The position numbers and the translations under genes were made by a program. From Amyelois transitella (Eukaryota; Arthropoda; Insecta; Lepidoptera; Pyralidae), in NCBI RefSeq assembly GCF_032362555.1, contig NC_083506.1, positions 11,579,501-11,643,500 of the forward strand: a stretch of 64,000 bases of DNA. The letters run 5' to 3'. Of the stretch, positions 55,101 to 64,000 are shown in pieces; positions within the stretch are counted from its first letter, which is position 1; each line of letters starts with the position of its first letter. The notes under the pieces are model-generated. The model ran no database searches. It was given only the letters and a program-made list of their open reading frames with translations, and was not told the DNA's origin.

Positions 55101-58100
55101 CTTCTCTTGATGGTAAATGACAAACAAGGTGAAACAAATGAAAATAATCGATTATAGGAAATTCTGCGTGTACGCAAAGTCACTGGTACAGAAAAAAACC
55201 GATGTCAATATTACACAAAACATCAGCTTTTTTTTATTCAGCGCCTTGCGATGTCTTCGTTTTCAAGTCTTCTCTTGATGGTAAATGACAAACAAGTTGA
55301 AACAAGTTAAAATAATCGATTATAAGAAATGGTGTAAGTACGCAAAGTCACTGGTACAGAAAAAAAATGATGTCAGTATACACAAACAAGACATCAGCTT
55401 TTTTCTATTCAGCGCCTTGCGATGTCTTTCTTCCTCTTCATGTCTTCGCCTCCATTAAAATTAAATGCATGAATATAAAAACATATTAAAACTGGTACAA
55501 ACAAATCAACATTTAAATTAGGTGATCCTAAAATGCAGCCATGTAAGTATTATACAATCTCAACCAACTTGTTAAAATTTTATAGATAAAAAAGAATTCA
55601 CGAGACTGAGTCTGCCTGCTCCAAGGCTATTCTCAGTAAATGCGCATACTCCAGGTACTCCGGCAAAGGCAGTGGCTGGTTGAATCACCACCAACATCGT
55701 GATCATTTTGGACCCTTAATTTGTCTACTGCTGTTATACCAACTAAAAAACTTTAAGTCTTCAACCCGCTATGTATTTCATCCGCGAGACTGGGTTCATG
55801 TGCTCAGAGGCCATTCTCAGCAGATGGAAATACTCCAAGTCCTCTAGCGTCCTCTGAAGGAAAGACTGCGTGTTGTTGAAAACCACTGACATCGTGATCT
55901 TCTTGGACTTCTAATTCACCTACTACTATATCAACAAAAGACTAGAAATCTTCAACTTACCCGCTATATACTCCATCCGCGAGACCGGATCCGTCTGCTC
56001 CGAGGCCATTCTCAGCAGATGGGCGTACTCCAGGTACTCCAGCATCCTCTGGAGGAAAGACAGCGGCTCGTTGAACACCACCGGCATCGTGATCTTCGAC
56101 AGCTCCTTGCCAACGCAATTCTTCAGCACCGACCACAGGGAGAAGTCCCCCCGGCTGAATTGGGCGACTGGGAGCGAGGTTCTGGGGGCAAAGAAGTATT
56201 TATGGTGAGTTACTCTATCAGATAGCATACATACATATAGTTACATCTATATCCCTTACGGGGTCGACAGAGCCAATAGTCTCGAAAAGCTGCTCGGCTT
56301 GATGATGGAATTGAGATCCAAATAGTGATAGGTTGCTAGCCCATTGCCTAAAAAAATGGATCGCAATTTTATAAGCCTATCCCTTAGTCGCCTTTTACGA
56401 CATCCATGGGAAGGAGATGGAATGGTCCTATTCTTTTTGTATTGGTGCCGGGAACCACACGGCAGTCATTATACATGAATTTATTATTTACATGTCATTC
56501 GTTTTCACTTAATGAATTCCATAAAGGGGCTAGGACAAATGCTTAGCATTCAATTACCATTTCTTTATGGCCAATAACTTTTAGTAATTTAAATATACGT
56601 ACGTATACAACAAGAATATGGATATTAACATTCACGTCTTGCCTATTGTTCTGACCGCCTTACATTTCTGTCTTTTCTTATACATACATATGGTCACGTC
56701 TATGTCCCTTGCGGGGTAGACAGAGCCAACAGTCTTGAAAAGACTGAATGTCCACGTTCAGCTATCTGGCTTAATAATAGAATTGAGCAAATTTCAAATA
56801 GTGACAGGTTGCTAGCCCATCGCCTAAAAAGAATCCCAAGTTTGTAAGCCTATCCCTTATTCTTTAGAAAACAAAGCGATCATGGCGTCATCGATTTATT
56901 TATTTCAGTATATTTAAATAAATGGATAGACTCCTTCATCTTCTTATTCCTCATGGCTTTATTCCCGGTAAAATCCTCACCTCTCTACAGAGGAGCCCGA
57001 GGCGCTCTTTTTAGCTATGATCCTGAAATGGATACATAAGTCAGGTTTTAAAACGAAGCGACTTCCTTAACCTTTTCAGAATCTTACTCGTACTTATATT
57101 GGATCATGGTTATAACAACGTTATAGAAATCCCTTACACCCTGTATATATATACAACAAAAGGTAGGTACGGAATCCCTAAAAAGGTTCCCGTTCAAGGC
57201 CGCCTGTTCCGGATCAATACTCTGCCGGAAGTAACCGGGACTGCGAGACGGTAGGTCGTTCCTGATTCCCGTGAATTATGACTTTATTCCAGCTGCTCAT
57301 TGTAGGAGGGGGTATAACTCAAAATATTGTTACGTACATGTAATTTTTTACGTCTACGTGTATTTTTTACAGACAATTGTAATAAACCTTGGTATATTTT
57401 TTATTCCTTCTCCTGGCTGTAGTTCCGGTTACATCCTCACCACTCTGGAGAGGAGCCCGGGGCATGCCTTTGACTATGGATCCTGGATTGGATAAGTCAG
57501 GTTTTTACACGAAGCGACCGTAAGAGCATCGGTTTGTATTCAAAGTTGTAGGTACTTATCTTCGAAAACAGTCATTGATAAATGGCCGAGGTGGGATTTG
57601 AACTTATGTCTTTTATGCGTATCACGCAATTTAATCGGGCACCTTGCCCTTGTTTGATTCGACCATTTTCGATTCCTGTATTTTTTACATTATGTAAGAC
57701 CAGAATGACCCGTCAGATAAAAACTTTTACGGGATTTTCGAAAGTTTTTCACTGTTCTTAATATAAATTACAAAAAAAAAAACAAGTCATATTTACACCA
57801 AATACACACGGTAAACCCGGAAACAAAGCTAGTTTCATAAAACGCAGCAGGATCGGGACTGCCCAGGTACTAAGTTTGTCCTTGGCCCAATTCTTACGAC
57901 CGCATTCTTACATTTGGGCCACAGGAATCATACCGCGTGAATCCTTATTTACATACATACATACAGATAATCCTTATTTACCGCCGAATGTAAAGGTGTT
58001 TCGAGTCATTGTCATTTCGTTCGTTCATAATAATTTATCTCGCTCTTGGCTGAAGATTCCAATAAAACATACGTCTACATGATACATTTTTTCTTTTATT

Positions 58101-61100
58101 AAATTTTATAATAATTATAATTTCCTTACATGCTGAAATGATATATTTAGTAACTCTGTTTTTCATTGAGACAAATTTGGTACAAAGATAGACCCAACTA
58201 CTTATATCAGCTTATTGGTCCAGTTTCAGTATTTACTTCAATAAATGTTATCATTTTATTTTTTCCTTTTTTATATTTTATCTGTATATATGTGTCTATG
58301 TATACTACGTATCAGCCAATACATAATAATACAAGTTGATATAAGTACCTTTAAAATTCAGCTCTGATTTTCCAATTTTAATCATAGTAGGTATTATCTC
58401 TAATGAAGGCTGTGAGTTTATATTTCAGTGGTGACCCTCTGTTCAGTTGTCACGTACGATACCTACTTCATTAATTTAAGGCAAATTGATATCAAAAACT
58501 ACATTTAGTTGGATGAGCAATTAATATTAAATGCAGTCCATTAGTTTCCTAGTAAACATTCCGTATTGATCCACTGAGCGACCTTGCATAGGGGCACAAT
58601 TGACTATATAAAACTTGATTATAAGTTTGTACAGCTATAATTTAAATCTTTTATCTCATCAATCATCTGCGTTAGTTTAACCAGCTATTGGCATTTATTG
58701 TTTTTTTTTGTAACCCATGTATATAATCTGTCTTAACTCAATCTATGTAACTTTGTTGTTAGAATCGCTTAAATATTTTCACACAGACAGATTAGTTAAA
58801 CTTTAACGTTGTTGTTAAAGAGTGTTTACAATAAGTCTAAGTAACATAGATCGATAGGTTTATCATATTAAAGTCATTTCACGTCTCAGTAAATAATTAA
58901 ATCAGCAGGATTTGCAATAAACGACTACACACGAGCGGTGCCAAGTCCAAAAACTAGTCTCAAAATAAATCCTCGCACATTTTCGTACACCTATCTACTT
59001 CATCGACTTAACCGACATTCAGTTAGCGCCTAAACAAATCCCTCACAGTCTCATACCACTTTCCCTTTCCCGGGAGCCCCCTTATCCCCCAAGGTCGTTA
59101 GTATTGATCGAAATTAGCCTCCTCAAACATCGGGGTCCCAACCCTGCCGTCAGCTGATTTCATTCATATTTGAGACGCTCTTTTGTAAGCGGTATCTTTG
59201 TAAATTTACCTTAAATAATACTTTATAGGTAGGTACCTGCACAATAAATGCGTAATTGTAATTTGATTTCCGAGTAGGTTTTTAAGCATATAATCCAAAA
59301 AAAAAACAAACTATTATTAAAGTGTCCTTCCTCTACAACTACCATTTAAATGAGTTTTGCAAAGGTTAGTGTTGCAAAATTTCTCGCAAATTTATTATAA
59401 CGCAAAACAACAATATACTTGACTACTTGAATTCTTCATTATGTGTACGTAGATTATAAAATATTCTTGTATTTATTTTAATAAAGGTTAAGATGAACGA
59501 CTTCTTAGCGAGACGAAGATAGTTCAATTTTTAAAAATTTAATTTTGCGCTAGATAATATTTCTAATGCTATCAAATAACTCGAAGCCAACATAATTTTA
59601 TAATTGGTTTTTGTTTTCAGTTATAAAATATTAGCTTAGATTTTTCCTTTCAATACAAAATACTTAAGTAATTTTATAGTCAAGCATTATGTACTCCTAT
59701 TACTTACATTTGACCTGTAGCAGAAACTGCTTTATTATCTCAAAAAACTCAATCCTAACTATTATAAAGGCGAAAGTTTGTATGGATGTTTGTTACTCTT
59801 TCACGCAAAAACTACTGAACCGATTACCATGAAATTTGGTATGTAGGTAGCTGAAGACCCAGAATAACACATAGGCTACTTTTTATCCCAGAGTTCCCGC
59901 GGGATTGATAGGGTTTCCATGCGGACGAAGTCGCGGGCGGCCTCTAGTCAAGAATAACGCGAATTGAAACAAAAAAGAAGATCAATTTTCAAATAGGTTC
60001 TTATTTCAAATTCAATTTCGCATCAGACCTACGCGACCGACATTGGCAGCAAATACAGTTTTAATAAACACATAACTTCAGGCCAATGTAGGCTAGACAT
60101 CCCGTCGGCGGGCTGGGCCGCGTTGATTGGCTGTTGCTGCATTCGAAATTCAATTTCCGCCATTTTCTACCACCTTCGCTTCAAACATCAGACTCGCCTG
60201 TTCACACCCGTTAGGCAAATATGTTGGATATATACCTCTGTACTTTTAGAATTTATAGATGTCCTATTTCTCATTACGGCGTGTTCCTGAATGGATTCTG
60301 AAGCCTGTATGCTAAAGTTCCGCTTATATACAGAATATTAAGTAATAATTAAGTTATTTAAAAATTTGTCTTTATTTTGCCTGGAGTCCTGATTCTTCTG
60401 ATTCCAGGTTATCTTATTATCAGCGAGTCCAGACTAACCTACATCCGTTACTAAATCCAATACCTAACCCAGCTAGAATCACGAGACACCAACCGGCGAC
60501 ATTACTCAGTCTCTTATCGTACATTACTGCGAACGCTTTCCGGAGGGGTAGGCAGAAACTACATCTATCCACCTGCCACGATGCCTGCATACATTTTTGG
60601 CTTAATCTATGTTCATAATTTCTGTATACGCAACCTTTCCATTCCTACGACATCATTCACACTTTCCCTGCATATTTGCTTAGTAAACCTGCATTCATCC
60701 TTTCCACGTGGCCAAACCATCTAAACAATCTTTTCTATTCCTGTCACAGTAAATCTACTAAAATATGAAAAGAAAATATTATACCTAGGTAGATAGCATC
60801 CATAAGAGAATGCCTAATGCCTTATTCCATTATGATCGTCTACGTCTAAAGATGGATCACTCAATTTATTTCCACAATCCAAATTGGCTTTTTACGCCTA
60901 AGTGATTCTTATCTGCCAGAGCTTTTCTGATGTTTTTGTAAATTATGTTTATCTTGCTGCCAAATTTCTTTTATAAATAGGTATTTTTTTTTTTATATAA
61001 TATCTACGGCATCATCATATAATTAAACCTGTTTGTTCTTTTTCCTCTTAGCGTAAGTCTAAGTTATAGTATATCATCTTCTCTTTGAAGAGGAGCTTGG

Positions 61101-62705
61101 TGTGCGTCTTTGACCATGATCCAAGATCGAGTGAGTCAGGTTTCTACACGAAACGTCACTCACCTAACCATCGCAAGACGTTTAACTAATTTATTAACCG
61201 AACGAACGAAGCGAGTGAGGTCTACCAATCAACTTGGGGCGAAAACACATTTTTTTTATATGTATGTTTGTGCCGCGATAACTTTCGAACCGTTGGTCTG
61301 ATTTTGATGAAATTTAGGGACCTGTCACAAAAAAATTTCAATTTCATATGGCAATAAAATCGATAGAAACGCTTTTGAGATAATCACAATTAAGTAAAAA
61401 TTATCAGTGTTCGCGTTGTCAAAATTCGCGGCGAACAATTAGTTTTATTTCGTACAATTTATGGGGACGTACATTTATGATTGAGGTATAAAATCAACGG
61501 TACTTAACCTCCGCTTTACGGCCTGGCGAATAGCGTGTAACCGATATTTTATTACTGACTATATCAAATCTTATTGTTCTGTCATGATGTCATTCATATC
61601 ATAAAAATATAATACAAAATCAACATACATACATATGGTAACGTCCATGTCCCTTGCGGGGTAGACAGAGCCAACAGTCTTGAAAAGACTGAATGGCCAC
61701 GTTCAGCTATTTGGCTTAATGATAGAATTGATATTCAAATAGTGACAGGTTGCTAGCCCATCGCCTAAAAAGAATCCCAAGTTTGTAAGCCTATCCCTTA
61801 GTCGCCTTTAACGACATCCATAGGAAAGAGATGGAGTGGTCCTATTCATTTTGTATTGGTGCCGGGAACCATACGGCACAAAATCAAACAAATCAAAATT
61901 AGTTTTTGACGTCAAACAAAAGCTTTCCAATATGTTAAAAAAATTCAAAAATTTCGCGTGAAGTACTTTTAAACACCTCGAAGCGAGGGAGGAGACCTAT
62001 GCCCCAGTGATGGAAAGTTCGCTAAACGCGAACAAGATATATAATAGTCAGAAATAGAAAGGTAGGTGGGCGGTAAAACCCGATTTCCATTTAATAAATA
62101 AAAAGTTATTATACACAAAGTTAATGTGGCACTGGGCAGTTTAATTACGTACATTTAATCCAGTCAGGCCGAGTTCGTACGACAAAGTCTTACGAAATTG
62201 ACAGCACGATACACGAGCCCTAACGAAAGTGTGATACTTATACAGGTATACAGGTTGACTGGTAAATTGCGTCGCATATTGAAAGGGAAAACATACATAC
62301 ATATGGTCACGTCTATATCCCTTATGGGGTAGACAGAGCCAACAGTCTTGAAAAGACTGATAGGCCACGTTCGGCTATTTGGCTTAATGATAGAATTGAG
62401 ATTGGGAAACATCCATGGGAATGATATGAAGTGGTTATATCCTAGAGTGCCGAAATCTACACGGCACTAGTGATATGTAGTTTTTATATTTTATAAAATT
62501 ATGATTTCCTTCAAGGATATAAATTCTTTCCAATCAGTCTCCATATAAATTCTTTTTAAATTATGTAATTTTGGAATAAGCAAAATTTTAACTAGGTCCT
62601 TAAATATGAACCGCGATTTACCAGTCATCCTGTTTAAACATATATACGAACAAACATGAAAAGCACTTACCTGTATTTACACTGCTCAGCAGCATTATCT
62701 TCCAT
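49072..62705 (-). CDS. Oxysterol-binding-protein-related protein, short ORP1/ORP2-like form
   Basis: Nine coding exons (62671-62705, 55961-56181, 53192-53307, 52642-52784, 52107-52307, 51512-51707, 50632-50748, 50169-50383, 49072-49180) join in frame to 450 residues and TAA. ORPs bind and exchange sterols and phosphoinositides between membranes. Visible parts: the N-terminal EPLSFLQR and LLGETYEL core, the diagnostic VSHHPP at residues 125-130 right after EQ, then [17 protein letters not shown], the charged EEKQR helix and the WYxxxYWDRNY-type C-terminal end. There is no PH domain, ankyrin repeat or obvious FFAT motif, as in the short ORP1S/ORP2 forms. Exon 1 holds only 11 codons and is separated by a 6.5-kb intron. 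Introns contain SINE-B copies, a satellite, broken exon-2 copies and a telomere-like tract. Assignment to the family is firm; the exact orthologue is not. Confidence 0.93.
49337..49381. repeat. Perfect 21-bp inverted repeat, 3-nt spacer, ORP intron 8
   Basis: Arms 49337-49357 and 49361-49381 (GTTTTGTTATTTATTAAACA...) around CAT. Confidence 0.95.
49468..49630 (-). repeat. Dispersed repeat F, second copy
   Basis: GAAAGAAAAATCTTTATTTG and GCGCAAATAGTGAC, then TGCGACCGAAAGGGTTTCC. Confidence 0.55.
49616..49990 (-). pseudogene. Unrecognised coding-like fragments in ORP intron 8
   Basis: Minus strand gives [20 protein letters not shown] (49915-49975 region) and, further on in another frame, [20 protein letters not shown] (49740-49800). 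Acidic, frame-shifted; perhaps a transposase-derived remnant. Confidence 0.3.
49991..50142 (-). mobile_element. SINE-B middle part, in ORP intron 8
   Basis: TTGAAAAGACCGATT through TGCCCATCGCCTAAAAGAAG to CTTTTACGACAT. Both ends missing. Confidence 0.8.
50169..50383 (-). CDS. ORP gene, exon 8
   Basis: 215 nt after TTTCCAG and before GTAAGA. It encodes [15 protein letters not shown], then DSRLRPDVR and the EEKQRTARK helix conserved in the family. Confidence 0.92.
50458..50478 (+). repeat. Interstitial telomere-like tract (GGTTA)4
   Basis: Four exact GGTTA units plus G in ORP intron 7. This is the insect telomere repeat read in register. A degenerate GGTTAGGTAGG patch occurs near 46104. Confidence 0.85.
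50632..50748 (-). CDS. ORP gene, exon 7
   Basis: 117 nt after CCTCACAG and before GTAAAT. It encodes an acidic [15 protein letters not shown] stretch, then [14 protein letters not shown], matching the ORP segment before the charged helix. Confidence 0.9.
50880..50945 (+). mobile_element. RTE 3'-end scrap, ORP intron 6
   Basis: GATATAGTCTCTGCCTACCC then GAGAAGAAGCGTGATTTTA. Confidence 0.6.
51238..51488 (+). mobile_element. SINE-B, full length with 9-bp target duplication, ORP intron 6
   Basis: GTGTGGTTCCCGGCACC to TATGTATGTATG, flanked by ATGCTTCTT at 51229-51237 and 51489-51497. Confidence 0.88.
51512..51707 (-). CDS. ORP gene, exon 6
   Basis: 196 nt encoding [14 protein letters not shown] followed by a polar linker (about 45 residues) rich in Thr, Ser and Lys. 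Acceptor AACAG, donor GTAAGT. Confidence 0.9.
52107..52307 (-). CDS. ORP gene, exon 5
   Basis: 201 nt encoding [20 protein letters not shown], then GKLWIEQYG and a LHRVDGFI segment. It ends CA before GTGAGT. Confidence 0.92.
52642..52784 (-). CDS. ORP gene, exon 4 (signature exon)
   Basis: 143 nt starting [10 protein letters not shown], whose two histidines bind the phosphoinositide headgroup in characterised ORPs. GTGAGT donor, phase 2. Confidence 0.93.
53192..53307 (-). CDS. ORP gene, exon 3
   Basis: 116 nt, CCTCAG acceptor and GTAGGG donor. It encodes [19 protein letters not shown] and LLGETYEL and ends CEQ in phase 0. Confidence 0.92.
53519..53610 (+). repeat. Outlying unit of the ORP-intron satellite
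   Basis: AAAGACACTGGTATAG, then GATGTC...GACATC and the AGCGCCTTGCGAT end. Separated from the array by a SINE-A fragment. Confidence 0.85.
53709..53835 (+). mobile_element. SINE-A 3' half in ORP intron
   Basis: Begins CGGATGTTTATC and follows the SINE-A body to its TTTATTTAT tail. It separates an outlying satellite unit (53519-53610) from the main array. Confidence 0.8.
53991..55435 (+). repeat. Satellite of nine ~160-173-bp units in ORP intron 2
   Basis: Units begin CAAAGTCACTGGTACAG at 53991, 54163, 54335, 54507, 54667, 54840, 55007, 55175 and 55343. Each has an A-run, GATGTC, 14-16 nt, GACATC and a T-run, an imperfect hairpin, then CTATTCAGCGCCTTGCGAT. Short open frames across it are repeat artefacts. 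A tenth, separated unit is at 53519-53610. Confidence 0.92.
55594..55905 (-). repeat. Two tandem broken copies of part of ORP exon 2
   Basis: Copy 1 (55766-55905) and copy 2 (55594-55712) follow the 3' two-thirds of exon 2 (minus strand: TTCCTTCAGAGGACGCTAGA versus TCCTCCAGAGGATGCTGGA). In copy 1 the donor region lost CTTA and the GTAAGT is gone. Intron text between the copies also repeats (55906-55960 versus 55713-55765). Confidence 0.85.
55961..56181 (-). CDS. ORP gene, exon 2
   Basis: 221 nt after CCCCCAG and before GTAAGT. It encodes TSLPVAQF through [16 protein letters not shown] to SRMEYIA, the N-terminal lid and first strands of the lipid-binding domain. Its 3' part is copied twice downstream (55594-55905). 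Confidence 0.92.
56228..56464 (-). mobile_element. SINE-B, near full length, ORP intron 1
   Basis: ATACATACATATAGTTAC to GCCGGGAACCACACGGC. Confidence 0.88.
56680..56861 (-). mobile_element. SINE-B lacking its 5' end, ORP intron 1
   Basis: ATACATACATATGGTCAC to GTAAGCCTATCCCTTA. Confidence 0.85.
56935..57130 (-). mobile_element. SINE-C 3' part
   Basis: CTCATGGCTTTATTCCCGG, GAGGAGCCCGAGGC, then AAGTCAGGTTTTAAAACG. Confidence 0.65.
57390..57665 (-). mobile_element. SINE-C, reverse copy in ORP intron 1
   Basis: 3' end CTCCTGGCTGTAGTTCC, GAGAGGAGCCCGGGGC, then the CTCTTACGG body and a GGGATTTGAAC reverse B box near 57590. Confidence 0.7.
57666..59752. other. ORP intron 1, unannotated stretch
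   Basis: No exon-like reading frame with splice signals in phase with the ORP, and no known repeat recognised. Confidence 0.5.
59753..59947 (+). mobile_element. Helitron (third family), ORP intron 1
   Basis: Same sequence family as 35090-35294 on the plus strand: TCCTAACTATTATAAAGG to GGCGGCCTCTAG, A|T flanks. Confidence 0.88.
60530..60760 (-). mobile_element. RTE 3'-end copy, diverged, ORP intron 1
   Basis: TTTCCGGAGGGGTAGGCAG, CACCTGCCACGATGCC, CATTCATCCTTTCCACGTGG. Confidence 0.75.
61060..61195 (-). mobile_element. SINE-C 3' fragment
   Basis: GAAGAGGAGCTTGGTG, CTTTGACCATGATCC and AGTCAGGTTTCTACACG. The following 61196-61460 bp is another dispersed-repeat-like stretch (GAACGAAGCGAGTG) of unknown class. 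Confidence 0.55.
61622..61880 (-). mobile_element. SINE-B, full length, ORP intron 1
   Basis: ACATACATACATATGGTAAC to GCCGGGAACCATACGGCAC. Confidence 0.9.
62288..62466 (-). mobile_element. SINE-B with internal deletion, ORP intron 1
   Basis: 3' half normal to AGAATTGAGATT, then CATCCATGGGAATGA to CTACACGGCAC. A small 3' scrap of the family is at 63006-63047. Confidence 0.85.
62671..62705 (-). CDS. ORP gene, exon 1 (start codon)
   Basis: ATG at 62705-62703 encodes [11 protein letters not shown] plus two bases, followed by GTAAGT. Joined to 56181 it gives an unbroken KYRTSLP. The start is chosen because it is the only ATG before the conserved domain in this frame. Confidence 0.8.
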
Positions 62706-62764
62706 CTTACAGTAGCACAATCAGTCAGTTTCGGCCGTCGACGTGACCGAACAGACACACAAAC

Positions 62765-62795
62765 AGTCAGTGACACTTGTATATTATTTTATATC
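62765..62795 (-). promoter_or_regulatory. Candidate TATA box and initiator of the ORP gene
   Basis: On the minus strand TATAAAA (62793-62787) is followed about 20-25 nt later by TCACTG (62773-62768), some 65 nt upstream of the ATG. The spacing is slightly short for a classical TATA-Inr pair, so this is a candidate only. Confidence 0.35.
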
Positions 62796-62859
62796 CATTG
62801 TCTTATGAGGGGCGTGCTGTGTGAATGATTGGATTGTGAAGGTTATGTTAGGCTTAGTT

Positions 62860-63000
62860 TATTTATTTTTTATTTGTTTATTTAAACTTTATGCACGTAA
62901 AATGTACAGCAGGTGGACTTAATGCCACAAGGCATTCTCTGCCAGTCGAACCTTCGGACCAAACTGAGATGGATGTACGGGTGGTGCAATGACTTTAAAA
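62860..63000 (-). mobile_element. LINE-type 3' end (family E), ORP upstream region
   Basis: TTTATTTGTTTATTTAAACT, GGACTTAATGCCACAAGGC, TTCTCTGCCAGTCGAACC. Related scraps at 4395-4500 (GGCATTCTCTGCCAGTCG) and 44155-44250. Confidence 0.6.
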
Positions 63001-63475
63001 AAAATTAATAGACTGATAGGCCACGTTCAGCTATTTGGCTTAACATTAAATTATTACATATAACTAGTTTAATTCTTAAAGGTCTTCAATCATAGGTCAT
63101 AAATGTCTTGGTTAGGTCTCCGTTAAGGATAATTTTCACACACGCTGTAGGTATGTATGAAGAAAAAAATATTTTACAAAGGAATTTATTGAGGTTTTAT
63201 GATGAAGGCTCTACTCATGCCTAAGGGCTACCTAGGTGGTAACGTGAATTCCCTTTGAAGATTAAATCTAAAAAGTCTAGAAACCAAGGGTAAGAAACAT
63301 AATAATTTAAACTAAGCCTAGCATAAAAGTGTCTGAACTTTGGAGTGGAAATACAAACAATGTGGAGATGTTGTGATGTGAACAATGTGTGATGATAGTT
63401 ATGTGTATTGACAAATAATTAAAATAATTTGATGAAGTTACCTGGTAAGTACAATAAAGTGTACGCAAGTGTAAT

Positions 63476-63595
63476 ATATAAATTATAGGGGGTGAAAAGT
63501 AGCCTGAATTGCTTCGAGAAAAGGATGGTACGGCCGTGCCGCTTTTTTTTGCTCGACTTGGCGGGGGCACTGCCGTGTCCCCAGATACTTAAGTT
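63476..63595 (+). repeat. Probable dispersed repeat
   Basis: GAATTGCTTCGAGAAAAGG, GGTACGGCCGTGCCGC, a T-run, then GGGGGCACTGCCGTGTCCCC, itself an inverted repeat. It resembles repeats I associate with moth genomes; class not identified. Confidence 0.4.
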
Positions 63596-63664
63596 TATAA
63601 TATTTCTTAGAATTTTATACAAAGTCCTGAGAGTGTTGAACATACATGTATGTATGTTTTATCT

Positions 63665-63856
63665 TATCAAAATCATGCCATTTTCCCGGAGGGGTAGGCA
63701 GAGACTACATCTTTCCACTTGCCACGATCTCTGCATACTTTATTAGCTTTCGTATCTTGATCAAATTAAGCACGTCCTGGCAAATAGTCAGGTCAAGAGT
63801 TCCCGAAACCGCCGAGCTTGCATGAAGAGAGTTATGAATGTGGATGAAGCGAAGAT
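63665..63856. mobile_element. Two RTE 3'-end pieces in opposite orientation
   Basis: A minus-strand piece (63665-63740, CCCGGAGGGGTAGGCAGAG) faces a plus-strand piece (63755-63856, CACGTCCTGGCAAATAGTC, CCGCCGAGCTTGCATG). They are adjacent segments of one element, so a local inversion is likely. Confidence 0.7.
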
Positions 63857-64000
63857 AAAACATAACAAAACAAAACAGAAACTCAATTATAACAAGTTTG
63901 CGTTTGCGGCTCCGCCCGTGTGAAAAGTACCCTATATCCTTCTCCATACACAACACAACCTTTATATATAACCTAACTTAATTTCACCAAGATCAGCATT

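Noticed and set aside
26090..61900. A CRISPR-like array from the many regularly similar repeats
   Set aside because: Repeats are ~265-bp SINEs at irregular spacing and in both orientations in an animal genome.

Overview
This window looks like lepidopteran (moth or butterfly) nuclear DNA. It is AT-rich, its genes have many small GT-AG exons and long introns, and the introns and spacers are packed with retroposons and Helitrons of types I associate with Lepidoptera. A short (TTAGG)n tract, the insect telomere motif, lies in one intron. No prokaryotic-style operons, CRISPR arrays or stand-alone tRNA/rRNA genes were seen. Exon boundaries below were read by eye from splice signals, reading phase and protein-family similarity.

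Host genes. (1) At the left edge, on the minus strand, is the 5' part of an SDR16C-type short-chain dehydrogenase (exons at 4653-4751, 2386-2533, 822-973 and 339-516); the rest lies beyond the window. (2) A complete paralogue runs on the plus strand (six coding exons, 35414-41227, 303 residues). The two are head to head about 30 kb apart and share the 152-nt and 178-nt exon sizes and phases, so they are an old duplication. They probably act on retinoids, steroids or other lipids at ER or lipid-droplet membranes. (3) A short oxysterol-binding-protein-related protein (ORP1/ORP2-like, 450 residues, nine coding exons) runs on the minus strand from 62705 to 49072, tail to tail with gene 2.

Mobile DNA. 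Between the two dehydrogenases sits a complete, very young Ty3/gypsy LTR retrotransposon (5966-12771): LTRs identical by eye, a 4-bp target duplication, one fused gag-pol frame and a single frameshift in the integrase. Its 3' untranslated region holds an unusual set of hairpins that present the same 12-nt loop on different stems. About 40 copies or fragments of a ~265-bp SINE-like element (called SINE-B here) are scattered throughout. Its 3' end and (TATG)n tail match those of an RTE-type LINE also present, so the LINE probably mobilises it. There are also tRNA-headed SINEs (A and C), at least nine Helitrons with TC...CTRR ends inserted between A and T, and a nested composite at 24860-27743 (a Helitron containing an old retroelement, which contains an RTE tail).

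Unusual structure. Both complete genes contain local tandem copies of part of one of their own exons (38400-38997 and 55594-55905). A ~170-bp satellite of nine units fills part of an ORP intron. Five near-perfect palindromes with tiny spacers (15863, 17874, 34648, 37417, 49337) look like template-switch (snap-back) products. Much of the remaining spacer is AT-rich DNA in which I recognise nothing.
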